Shown piece after piece: positions 53,310-61,180 of a stretch of DNA of 64,000 nt. Position 1 is the first letter of the stretch, and each line of letters opens with the position of its first letter. A program made the translations under genes and the position numbers. The notes beneath the pieces are model-generated. The model was not told the origin of the DNA. It searched no databases and saw only the letters and a program-made list of their open reading frames with translations. Source of the stretch: an uncultured Polaribacter sp. (lineage in GTDB: Bacteria > Bacteroidota > Bacteroidia > Flavobacteriales > Flavobacteriaceae); NCBI RefSeq assembly GCF_947496195.1, contig NZ_CANMBY010000002.1, forward strand, positions 248,001 through 312,000, in the 5' to 3' direction.

Positions 53310-54518
53310 ATGAATTCAGCAAAAACCTTACAACAATCGTTTACTTTACCTTGTGGTGTAACTATACCTAATAGAATTGTAAAATCTGCCATGAGTGAAA
53401 ACAATGCTGATAAAGGTGGTAAACCTTCTGAAAGAATTTTACAATTATATAAAACTTGGGGAGAAGGTGATACAGGAATTTTAATTTCTGGTAATGTAAT
53501 GATGGATAGTAAAGCTTTAAATGAGCCTAGAAATGTGGTTGTAGAAGATGAAAAATTTATGGCAGAATTGAAAAAATGGGCAGAAGTTTCTCAAAAACAT
53601 GGTAGCCATTTATGGATGCAAATCAATCATCCAGGAAGACAATCGCCTAAATTTAATAAAGATGTGGTAAGTGCTTCTGATGTGCAATTACCATTGAAGT
53701 CTTTATTTCCAAAACCAAGACCTATGACCGAAGATGAAATCTGGGAATGTATAGAGGGTTTTGGAAATTGTGCTTTAATTGCTAAAAAAGCAGGTTGGAA
53801 AGGTGTACAAATACATGGTGCTCATGGATATTTAGTTAGTCAGTTTTTATCAACTTTAACTAATTTAAGAACAGACAAATGGGGTGGTTCTTTAGAAAAT
53901 AGAGCACGTTTTGCTTTAGAAATCTATAGAAATATGCGTAAAAAAGTGGGGCCTAATTTTCCTATTGGAATTAAAATAAATTCTGCTGATTTTCAAAGAG
54001 GAGCATTTACTGAAGAAGAATCTTTAGAAGTTATAGATATGCTTTCTGCTGAAGGTATGGATATGATTGAAGTTTCTGGTGGCACATACGAAAAAGCTGC
54101 AATGATGGGTGCAGGTAAAAAAGTAAAAGAAAGCACTCAAAAAAGAGAAGCTTATTTTGCAGATTTTATTGTGAAAGCTAGAGCAAGAACAAAAGCGCCA
54201 TTATTATTGACTGGTGGTTTTAGAACATTAGAAATAATGGAAAAAGCAATAGAAAATAACGAATTAGATTTTGTTGGATTGGCACGTCCTTTTGCAGTAT
54301 TCCCTTATTTATCGAAAGAATTATTTGATGGTACTAGAACAGAAGTCAATATACCACCAGTAAAAACAGGATTAAAATTTATTGATAAAATGGGGTTCTT
54401 AGACATTTCGTATTTCTCTAAACAGATGAAGTTAATGGGTAAAGGAAAATTACCTAATCCTAAATTAAGTGTTTGGTCTGTATTCTTTAACTTTATAAAA
54501 GAAACTATGTTTAAATAA
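53310..54518 (+). CDS. NADH:flavin oxidoreductase, old yellow enzyme family
   Basis: The 402-residue FMN TIM-barrel enzyme has the typical N-terminal TIPNRIVKSAMSENNADK, WMQINHPGRQSPKF, the catalytic VQIHGAHGYLVSQFLS (His-x-x-His) and a late GGFRTLEIMEKAIEN. It reduces C=C bonds in enones or related compounds with NAD(P)H. The substrate is unknown. It converges on crtY with 11 nt between, and is probably unrelated to the carotenoid operon. Confidence 0.88.
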   Translation: MNSAKTLQQSFTLPCGVTIPNRIVKSAMSENNADKGGKPSERILQLYKTWGEGDTGILISGNVMMDSKALNEPRNVVVEDEKFMAELKKWAEVSQKHGSHLWMQINHPGRQSPKFNKDVVSASDVQLPLKSLFPKPRPMTEDEIWECIEGFGNCALIAKKAGWKGVQIHGAHGYLVSQFLSTLTNLRTDKWGGSLENRARFALEIYRNMRKKVGPNFPIGIKINSADFQRGAFTEEESLEVIDMLSAEGMDMIEVSGGTYEKAAMMGAGKKVKESTQKREAYFADFIVKARARTKAPLLLTGGFRTLEIMEKAIENNELDFVGLARPFAVFPYLSKELFDGTRTEVNIPPVKTGLKFIDKMGFLDISYFSKQMKLMGKGKLPNPKLSVWSVFFNFIKETMFK

Positions 54519-54529
54519 GTTTTAAAAAA

Positions 54530-55669
54530 TTAAAAAATCCTTTTTAATAAAGCTTTTGTAAATAAGCCTACAGGCATTTTTAACTGTATACTTAAATCTT
54601 CTAAAAAAGTAGTTTCTTCGTCTAAAAACTTTAAGATTTTGGTAGGATGATTTTTTTGAAACATTTGTCCAAAAATAGAAGCACCTAACTCATTTCTCTT
54701 GCTTAAAATATCTAGCAATAATAAATCATACAACCAAAATTTATTCACTTTATGAAACTGAGTTAAGGGTTTATTTGCTTTGATATAATTTAACAATTCT
54801 GCAGTTTTCTTTGTCGTGTTTTTAAAGGTAAAACCAGTACTTGCCTTGCTCCAACCACCAGCAGTACCAATATGAATAATGTTTTTAGAATTGTGCTTCC
54901 AAAATTTATAAGAGGTCATAGGTATGGAACCCTGTTCTTTTTCTATAATCTCATAATCTGTTATATTTTTTTCTGATAAGTATTTTTCTATTTCTATTAC
55001 ATAATCATCATAAGATAAAAGATCTTTAGAAAACAATGTATATTCAAATAGAGCTTCGTTTTTTGTATAAGGAAGTATATACATAAAACGAGTATTACCT
55101 TTTTGAGAGACTGTAAAATCCATAAAAGTTGCAGCAGAATCATCAAAAACATTCTCTTCAGTTTTAATAAAAAAACCAACAAAATGTTGCTGAATTAAAG
55201 GATACTCTGTTTGTTGCTTGTAGTCATTTGAAAATAAAACACTATTTAAAACTGTACTAGATGTATATACTTGTTCACTTGTTACAACTTCAGCTTTATT
55301 GTATAATTGGTTAACATAGGTAACATCTGCCTTTTTAAAAGTAATATTTGATTTTAGTGCTAACTGATTCCATATTTTAGTGTAGAAATTTGAACTTCTA
55401 ATCATTTTATATTGATAAGGAGTTATACTTTCTTGAGTGGAATAAATGTCGCTTTTAAAAATTATAGTATTCCAAGTTTTACTTACAATATCTTGCCATT
55501 CATCATTTTTATCTTCCCAATAACACCAAGTTCTATCATTTTGATTTTTCTTCTCTTTATCTAAAATTAAAATGTTTTTATCATCAAAAAATACATCTTT
55601 AGACATTCTATATGCCATCATTAAACCAGATGCACCAGCACCAATTATTATGTAGTCAAAATTTTTCAA
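54530..55669 (-). CDS. crtY: Lycopene cyclase (CrtY type)
   Basis: The 379-residue flavoprotein-like enzyme cyclises lycopene to beta-carotene. The N-terminal Rossmann motif YIIIGAGASGLMMAYRM and the conserved DRTWCYWE are typical of the CrtY/CrtL family. Later GSIPMTSYKFW and GTAGGWSKASTGFTF are further family motifs. It is the last gene of the operon crtI-crtB-crtZ-crtY, 40 nt after crtZ. Confidence 0.9.
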   Translation of the reverse strand: MKNFDYIIIGAGASGLMMAYRMSKDVFFDDKNILILDKEKKNQNDRTWCYWEDKNDEWQDIVSKTWNTIIFKSDIYSTQESITPYQYKMIRSSNFYTKIWNQLALKSNITFKKADVTYVNQLYNKAEVVTSEQVYTSSTVLNSVLFSNDYKQQTEYPLIQQHFVGFFIKTEENVFDDSAATFMDFTVSQKGNTRFMYILPYTKNEALFEYTLFSKDLLSYDDYVIEIEKYLSEKNITDYEIIEKEQGSIPMTSYKFWKHNSKNIIHIGTAGGWSKASTGFTFKNTTKKTAELLNYIKANKPLTQFHKVNKFWLYDLLLLDILSKRNELGASIFGQMFQKNHPTKILKFLDEETTFLEDLSIQLKMPVGLFTKALLKRIF

Positions 55670-55709
55670 TGAATAAAATTGGAAAACGAATTAAAGAAAA
55701 AAAGAGCAA

Positions 55710-56156
55710 TTATAACTGCTCTTTAAAATATTTTATAGGTACAAATAACATCCCAAAACATTGGCTGTCTTCTTTTCCCATGTTTTTATGATGCACTTTG
55801 TGTGCTTTACGTAATGCTTTTAAATACCAATTATTAGTTCGCTTAAACCATTTAAAACGTTGATGGATTAATACATCATGAATTAAAAAATAAGCTATAC
55901 CATATAATAAAATACCTAAGCCAATAAAAAATAAAAATCTGTATTCTGTGTAAGTACCAAATAAAAATAATAACATACTAGGTACTGCAAAAACAACAAA
56001 AAAAGCATCGTTTTTTTCAAATACATGAGGATATCCTGGTTCATGATGATCTTCGTGTAAAAACCATCCAAAACCATGCATTATATATTTATGAGTACAC
56101 CAAGTGATACCTTCCATTAAAACAAAAATACCTAAAGTGATTAAAGCGTATATCAT
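55710..56156 (-). CDS. crtZ: Beta-carotene hydroxylase (CrtZ type)
   Basis: The 148-residue membrane enzyme of the fatty-acid hydroxylase superfamily adds 3-hydroxyl groups to beta-carotene, giving zeaxanthin. The di-iron His motifs are present: H22x4H27 (HKYIMH), H34xxH37H38 (HEDHH), a central HDVLIHQRF and a late HKVHH. It has about four membrane helices. It lies 2 nt after crtB and before crtY in one transcript. Confidence 0.9.
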   Translation of the reverse strand: MIYALITLGIFVLMEGITWCTHKYIMHGFGWFLHEDHHEPGYPHVFEKNDAFFVVFAVPSMLLFLFGTYTEYRFLFFIGLGILLYGIAYFLIHDVLIHQRFKWFKRTNNWYLKALRKAHKVHHKNMGKEDSQCFGMLFVPIKYFKEQL

Positions 56157-56158
56157 TT

Positions 56159-57001
56159 CTAAATAATATTCAATTTATATTTTACGTAACTTCTTGCTAA
56201 TAAATTAATTTTCATTGGGTCAGAAATACGAATTCTAGTATCCATTATTTTTTCTGATGGTACAGATTTTAATTTTTTTAATAATCTTCTATAATATCTG
56301 TAAGCCATATAAACTCCAAATTTAGCTTCAACAGGTAATTTTAAAATTCCATGTTTGTAAGCATAATCAAAATCTGCCTCAATTTCATCAACAATTAATT
56401 GTTTAGACTTAGCATTTAATTGCCCTAAATCTATATTTGGAAAATACGAACGATTTAAAACTTCGAAATCGTCTTTTAAATCTCTTAAAAAATTTACTTT
56501 TTGAAAAGCTGAACCTAAACGCATTGCTGCATCTTTTAATTCATTATACTTATCATCATCACCATTTACAAAAACCTTTAAACACATTAAACCTACAACA
56601 TCTGCAGAACCATAAATGTATTCTTCATATTCTGCTTTTGTTTGATATTCAGTTTTATGCAAATCTGCTTTCATGCTTTTTAAAAAAGCCTGAACCATAT
56701 GATCTTCTATATTATACTTTCTTACTGTCTGTTGAAAAGAATTTAAAATAGGATTTAAACTTATACCTGCTTTGTGTGCAGCATAATAATCGTTTTCGAA
56801 CTGAGACATTAATTCTTTTTTGTCATATTCATGAAATGTGTCTACAATTTCATCTGCAAAGCGAACAAAACCATAAATGTTATAAATATCATTTCTGATA
56901 GCTGGAGAAAGCATGTTTACAGCTAAAGAAAAGGAGGTACTGTAGCTTTTAGTTACTAGTTTGCTACAGTTTTCTGAAACAGTATCGAATAATTCTTTCA
57001 T
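56159..57001 (-). CDS. crtB: Phytoene synthase
   Basis: The 280-residue enzyme condenses two geranylgeranyl diphosphates to phytoene. Both Asp-rich motifs are present, DEIVD at residues 50-54 (RFADEIVD) and a second DLKDD in NFLRDLKDDFEVL, along with the YxxxxR/VGLMCLK region. Length is typical. It lies 1 nt after crtI and 2 nt before crtZ. No geranylgeranyl diphosphate synthase is in the window, so that step is encoded elsewhere. Confidence 0.95.
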   Translation of the reverse strand: MKELFDTVSENCSKLVTKSYSTSFSLAVNMLSPAIRNDIYNIYGFVRFADEIVDTFHEYDKKELMSQFENDYYAAHKAGISLNPILNSFQQTVRKYNIEDHMVQAFLKSMKADLHKTEYQTKAEYEEYIYGSADVVGLMCLKVFVNGDDDKYNELKDAAMRLGSAFQKVNFLRDLKDDFEVLNRSYFPNIDLGQLNAKSKQLIVDEIEADFDYAYKHGILKLPVEAKFGVYMAYRYYRRLLKKLKSVPSEKIMDTRIRISDPMKINLLARSYVKYKLNII

Positions 57002-57002
57002 T

Positions 57003-58469
57003 TTAAGATTGATTTTTTATGATTAAATCAGAAGCTATTTTACCAGATATTAATGCTGGAGGAACTCCAGGACCAGGTACAGTTAATTGTCCTGTAAAAT
57101 ATAGGTTTTTCACTTTTTTACTCTTTATTTTTGGTCTTAAAAACGCTGTTTGCATTAAGATATTTGCCAAACCATAAGCATTACCTTTATAAGAATTGTA
57201 TTCTTTTATAAAATCATTCACGCAAAATGACTTTTTAAAAATAATACTTTTTCTAACATCTTGGCCAGTTAACTTCTCTAATCTTTCTAAAATTTTATTA
57301 AAATATTTTTCTCTCAACTCTTCTGTATCTTCTAAACCAGGTGCTAGTGGTATTAAAAAAGTACCTGCTTCTTTTCCTTCAGGAGCTAATGAATCATCAG
57401 TTATACTTGAGAAGCTTGCATAAAATAAAGGATTTTTAGGCCATTTTGGAGTATCATAAATATCCTTTGCATGAATATCAAAATCAGTATCAAAAAATAA
57501 AGTATGATGACATACATTTTTTATTTTTTTATCAAATCCAACATAAAACAATAACGAAGAAGGTGCAAATGTCTTTTTAGACCAATATTTTTCTGAATAT
57601 TGTCTTAAGTTATTATCTAATAATTGTTCTGTATGATGATAATCTGCTCCACTCAACACTAAATCTGTAGCTATTTCTTCTCCATTAACTTGTAATGCTT
57701 TCACAGCATTATTGCTATCGGTTACAATTTTATCTATAGCTGCATTAGTTACAAATTCTACACCCAAACTCTTGGCTAAAGAAACCATTCCTTCAACTAC
57801 TTTATACATACCACCTTTTGGATGCCAAGTACCTAATCCAAAATCTGCATAATTCATAAAATTATAAAATGCTGGAGTGTTACTTGGTTTTGCACCTAAA
57901 AATAGAACTGGAAATTCTAAAATTTGAATTAATTTATTGCTTTTAATATTTTTTCTAACATCTTTTCTAATAGTAGAAAAAAACTGAGAAACTCTTGCAA
58001 TAGTTTCTGTTGACACTAATTCTAGAGGCGAAATACCAGGTTTATAAACCATCTTTTTCACTGCTATATCATAATTTTCTCTAGCAGAAGCTAAAAAGGA
58101 CTTTAAATGCTTAGAACTTCCTTTTTCCTCATCTTCAAAAATCTTATAGATAGCATCTAAATTACCAGGAACAGTTATAGAGTCATTTATATCAAAATAA
58201 ACTTGATAACCAGGTTTTAACCTATCTAGTTGATAAAAATCATTAGGTTTTTTACCAAAATCTGCGAAAAATTTCTCAAAAACATCTGGCATCCAATACC
58301 AAGTAGGGCCAATATCGAAAGTAAAGCCCATGTTTTTATATTGTCTAGCTCTACCTCCTAAAGTATCATTTTTCTCTAATACTGTTACTTTGTAACCAGC
58401 TTTTGCTAGGTAACTTGCTGCTGATAATGATGAAAAACCAGAGCCTATAATGTGTACGCTTCTATTCAT
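57003..58469 (-). CDS. crtI: Phytoene desaturase
   Basis: The 488-residue FAD enzyme introduces four double bonds into phytoene to give lycopene. The N-terminal dinucleotide motif is HIIGSGFSSLSAASYL, followed by EKNDTLGGRARQ, and the C-terminal FTGQLTVPGPGVPPALISGK is the crtI signature. It is the first enzyme gene of the carotenoid operon. The putative operator palindrome and -7 box lie in the 61-nt gap ahead of its ATG at 58469. Confidence 0.96.
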   Translation of the reverse strand: MNRSVHIIGSGFSSLSAASYLAKAGYKVTVLEKNDTLGGRARQYKNMGFTFDIGPTWYWMPDVFEKFFADFGKKPNDFYQLDRLKPGYQVYFDINDSITVPGNLDAIYKIFEDEEKGSSKHLKSFLASARENYDIAVKKMVYKPGISPLELVSTETIARVSQFFSTIRKDVRKNIKSNKLIQILEFPVLFLGAKPSNTPAFYNFMNYADFGLGTWHPKGGMYKVVEGMVSLAKSLGVEFVTNAAIDKIVTDSNNAVKALQVNGEEIATDLVLSGADYHHTEQLLDNNLRQYSEKYWSKKTFAPSSLLFYVGFDKKIKNVCHHTLFFDTDFDIHAKDIYDTPKWPKNPLFYASFSSITDDSLAPEGKEAGTFLIPLAPGLEDTEELREKYFNKILERLEKLTGQDVRKSIIFKKSFCVNDFIKEYNSYKGNAYGLANILMQTAFLRPKIKSKKVKNLYFTGQLTVPGPGVPPALISGKIASDLIIKNQS

Positions 58470-58476
58470 AAAATAT

Positions 58477-58494
58477 TTTGTTTAACAAAAATAA
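58477..58494 (-). promoter_or_regulatory. crtI -7 box with overlapping palindrome
   Basis: On the minus strand TATTTTTG (58494-58487) is an exact TAnnTTTG match, ending 17 nt before the crtI ATG. It overlaps a perfect 15-bp palindrome with 7-bp arms (TTTTGTT and AACAAAA) around one central base, spanning 58477-58491. The composite TAnnTTTGTTnAAC also stands before merR. A bound regulator would cover the -7 element. Confidence 0.5.
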
Positions 58495-58530
58495 CTTTTA
58501 ATGAAACAAAATTAAAAGTAATTTGATTTT

Positions 58531-59427
58531 TTATAAGACTTTTAACAAATCTGAAATAGAGTCGTAGAGTTTTATATTAGATCCTAATTCTAAATGTTTA
58601 ATTTTTTTAATTTTTCTTCCAGTAGCAATAAAACTATTTTTAGTGTTATCCATTACTTCATCTATTTCTGCAAAATATTCTTCAACCTTATCATCATAAG
58701 GTTGAATAGTTAATGAAGTTACAAAACATATTTCTCTACCACTTTCTAAAAAGTAATTTAAATTATTTAAAGGTAAACTTTGACCTAAATATATTGTATG
58801 ATGACCTCTTAATACTAATTCATAATTCAAATAAAGTAAACCTAATTCATGTATTTCATTTTCAGGTAAAAATAAAACATAGGTTTTGTTACTATCATTA
58901 ATACTGTATTGAAGTTTTTCGGTATTAATTTGAATTTTTTGAGCTATTAAATTAGATATAAAATGTTCGTGAGCAGGTAATAAAGTATCAGTTTGCCACA
59001 ATAAACCAATATGGTCTAAAAATGGAATGAAAACATCTTTAAAAATTTCTCTAAACGTTTTTTTATGAAGTAATTTATTGTAAGTATTATTAAATAAAAT
59101 CTTATCAAACTGAAACATTGAAACTTTAAAAGAGTTTATAGCTTCATCATTAATAGCAATATTAAACGCTAATTCTCTAGATTTTAAAATAATGTCTTCT
59201 TCAGACATTGCTGCAATCTTAGATATTTTAAAATTATTTTTATTTAACAAAACAATGTTTAACAACTTCGTTAAATTTTCTTGACTGTAATATCTAATAT
59301 TGGTTTCTGTTCTCTGAGGCTCTAGTAAATTGTAGCGCTTTTCCCATATTCTAATAGTATGTGCTTTAATACCAGAAATATTTTCAAGGTCTTTTATTGT
59401 AAAATCTTGCTTAATATTGTTCAACAT
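58531..59427 (-). CDS. MerR-family regulator with cobalamin-binding domain (CarH-like)
   Basis: The 298-residue protein has an N-terminal MerR helix-turn-helix (FTIKDLENISGIKAHTIRIW), a helical bundle and a B12-binding Rossmann domain. W144 and E154-H155 form the CarH light-sensor motif W-x9-EH (WQTDTLLPAHEH), and E191-x-H193-x-x-G196 (EIHELG) is the cobalamin lower-ligand motif. The residue after W144 is Gln145, where Thermus CarH has the His132 needed for the light-adducted state. It is predicted to repress the carotenoid genes in the dark. ATG 59427 is chosen over TTG 59448, which lies in the -7 box. Confidence 0.85.
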   Translation of the reverse strand: MLNNIKQDFTIKDLENISGIKAHTIRIWEKRYNLLEPQRTETNIRYYSQENLTKLLNIVLLNKNNFKISKIAAMSEEDIILKSRELAFNIAINDEAINSFKVSMFQFDKILFNNTYNKLLHKKTFREIFKDVFIPFLDHIGLLWQTDTLLPAHEHFISNLIAQKIQINTEKLQYSINDSNKTYVLFLPENEIHELGLLYLNYELVLRGHHTIYLGQSLPLNNLNYFLESGREICFVTSLTIQPYDDKVEEYFAEIDEVMDNTKNSFIATGRKIKKIKHLELGSNIKLYDSISDLLKVL

Positions 59428-59448
59428 ATTCTTTTTTGAGTTGAACAA
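59417..59448. promoter_or_regulatory. Inverted repeat at merR start, candidate operator
   Basis: TTGTTCAAC (59417-59425) and GTTGAACAA (59440-59448) form a 9-bp inverted repeat with a 14-bp spacer. The right arm overlaps the merR -7 box, and the left arm covers the first codons. Each arm holds a GTTnAAC core, which also forms the crtI palindrome. This would suit a MerR-type tetramer binding two half-sites. Confidence 0.5.
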
Positions 59449-59453
59449 ATTTA
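59446..59453 (-). promoter_or_regulatory. -7 promoter box of merR (carH-like)
   Basis: The minus strand reads TAAATTTG, an exact TAnnTTTG match, with GTTG 18 nt upstream as a likely -33 element. It ends 18 nt before the ATG at 59427, nearly the same geometry as for crtI. Confidence 0.55.
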
Positions 59454-59489
59454 ATTATTTTTTTATTTAATCAACATTTTTTATGAAAA

Positions 59490-59541
59490 ATGTAACATTT
59501 TTGTGTAAAACTTAACTAATAGAGTAACTAACTATTTACAG
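59490..59541 (+). promoter_or_regulatory. Possible autoregulated promoter of ECF sigma gene
   Basis: A TGTAACATT sequence lies about 50 nt ahead of the GTG start. It resembles the -35 element I associate with ECF-type promoters of flavobacteria, with an AT-rich -10 region (CTTAACTAATAG). It is consistent with self-activation but weak on its own. Confidence 0.35.
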
Positions 59542-60036
59542 GTGCAGAAAGATTTAGAGGAAAAATTTTTATCAGATTTTGAAAAAAATCAAAATATTGC
59601 TCATAAAATTTGTAGGGTGTATACTACAAATCAAAATGCGCATAATGATTTATTTCAGGAAATAACAATTCAACTTTGGAAAAACTACCCAAAGTTTAGA
59701 GGTGATTCTAAATTTAGTACTTGGATGTATAGAGTAGCTTTAAATACAGCAATATCACTGTATAGAAAATCAACTAGAAGGGTTAAAACACAAGATATAA
59801 GTGATGTGGCTTACAAAATATCATCTACACCTTATGATGATACAGAAGAAGCACAATTAAAAGCATTGTATAAAGCCATTCACAAATTAAATGATATTGA
59901 TAAGGCACTTATTTTTCTTTATTTAGAAGATAAACCTTATAAAGAAATATCTGAGGCATTAGGTATAACTTCTGTAAATGCAAGAGTAAAGATGAACAGA
60001 GCCAAAGAAAAATTAAAAAACATACTAAACCCATAA
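59542..60036 (+). CDS. ECF RNA polymerase sigma factor
   Basis: The 164-residue ECF sigma has region 2 (FQEITIQLWKNYPKFRGDSK, then FSTWMYRVALNTAIS) and region 4 (IFLYLEDKPYKEISEALGI, then TSVNARVKMNRAKEKLK). The start is GTG. It is transcribed divergently from the CarH-like gene, an arrangement known for the LitR/LitS pair of Streptomyces, where the ECF factor follows light. The downstream gene encodes a membrane protein that could be its anti-sigma. Confidence 0.9.
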   Translation: MQKDLEEKFLSDFEKNQNIAHKICRVYTTNQNAHNDLFQEITIQLWKNYPKFRGDSKFSTWMYRVALNTAISLYRKSTRRVKTQDISDVAYKISSTPYDDTEEAQLKALYKAIHKLNDIDKALIFLYLEDKPYKEISEALGITSVNARVKMNRAKEKLKNILNP

Positions 60037-60039
60037 ATT

Positions 60040-60684
60040 ATGGATGTATTAGATAAATATAAAAAAGCTTGGGTAAATCAGCCAGAAGATAATAAACAAT
60101 TGACTTCTAAAGAAATTTATAAATTAGCACATTCTAGTTCATCTTCTTTAGTTAAGTGGATTTTTATTATTGGAATTTTAGAATTTATATTCTGGGGTGT
60201 TATTAACTTTCTTGTTCCTGATAGTTTTTATAAAATTTATGAAGATTTAAATTTAGAAACTTTCTTACAAGTTTTTACAGTATTTCATTACATTATTTTA
60301 ATTGCTTTTTTGTACCTATTTTATCAAAATTACACTAATATTTCATTAGTGGATAATACCAAAAAACTCATAAAAAAGATATTAAAAGTTAGAAAAACAG
60401 TAAATTATTATGTGTATTATAATTTGGCTATTATTGTTTTAGTAAGCTTTGTTATTAATGCAAAAATATTCTCAAATCCAGAAAAACATTTAGATATTAT
60501 AAATCCAGATAATTTAGCAATGGATTTAAGTCAAATTGTAACAATCTCTATAATAAGTCAAATAATTGCAGTTATTGTAATACTGGTTTTATTCTGGTTA
60601 TTTTATAAATTGATTTATGGTATTTTCTTAAGAAAACTAAATAAAAATTACAAAGAATTATCTAAATTAGACGAATCAAATTAA
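60040..60684 (+). CDS. Membrane protein, candidate anti-sigma factor
   Basis: The 214-residue protein has a short cytoplasmic N-terminus (about 1-38, with MDVLDKYKKAWVNQPEDNKQ) and four membrane helices. No zinc-binding anti-sigma motif (HxxxCxxC) is present. Placement 3 nt after the ECF gene makes an anti-sigma or sensor role possible, but by context only. Confidence 0.65.
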   Translation: MDVLDKYKKAWVNQPEDNKQLTSKEIYKLAHSSSSSLVKWIFIIGILEFIFWGVINFLVPDSFYKIYEDLNLETFLQVFTVFHYIILIAFLYLFYQNYTNISLVDNTKKLIKKILKVRKTVNYYVYYNLAIIVLVSFVINAKIFSNPEKHLDIINPDNLAMDLSQIVTISIISQIIAVIVILVLFWLFYKLIYGIFLRKLNKNYKELSKLDESN

Positions 60685-60694
60685 AGTTTTATTT

Positions 60695-61180
60695 ATGAAA
60701 AAGATATTATTATTTGTTTTTTTAGGGATTTCTTATGTTTCTTTTAGTCAACAAAAATCAGATTTTTGGGATAATGTAAGATTTGGTGGAGGCTTTACTT
60801 TAGGCTTTGGTAGTCAAACTACTGTTGGTATTTCACCAAGTGCTATTTATGATTTTAACAATGGGCTAGCAATTGGAGCAGGTGTTGGTTATTTATATAG
60901 TGAAATCAATGATTTTACCTCTAATGTATACAGTACTAGTATTATAAGTTTATATCAAACAAATTTTAACCTTCAATTTTCATCAGAGTTCGATTATTAT
61001 TTTGCTAACCAATCTACTTTTAATGGTGGTAGTGTAAGTACAAATTTTCCAGCATTACATTTAGGAGTAGCTTTTAACCAAGGCAGATTTGCTGTAGGAG
61101 TTCGTTATGACGTTTTATATGACGAAAACAAAAGTATTTTTGCTTCTCCAATTTCTCCTGTTGTTCGTTTCTATTTCTAA
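60695..61180 (+). CDS. Small outer membrane beta-barrel protein
   Basis: The 161-residue protein has a signal peptide (MKKILLFVFLGISYVSFSQ) and the composition of an eight-stranded outer membrane barrel: alternating Gly/aromatic strands (GGGFTLGFGSQTTVGIS, GLAIGAGVGYLYSEIN) and a terminal FYF. It follows the putative anti-sigma gene by 10 nt, so it may be an output of the ECF module. Its stop overlaps the opposite threonine aldolase stop by 4 bp. Confidence 0.75.
   Translation: MKKILLFVFLGISYVSFSQQKSDFWDNVRFGGGFTLGFGSQTTVGISPSAIYDFNNGLAIGAGVGYLYSEINDFTSNVYSTSIISLYQTNFNLQFSSEFDYYFANQSTFNGGSVSTNFPALHLGVAFNQGRFAVGVRYDVLYDENKSIFASPISPVVRFYF

Noticed and set aside
56437..56751. 104-codon plus-strand frame inside crtB
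   Set aside because: It lies antisense to a clear crtB gene and has biased Leu/Asn/His composition; a shadow.
59428..59448. TTG start for the CarH-like regulator
   Set aside because: The TTG lies within the exact -7 box TAAATTTG, so it would not be transcribed; ATG 59427 is used.
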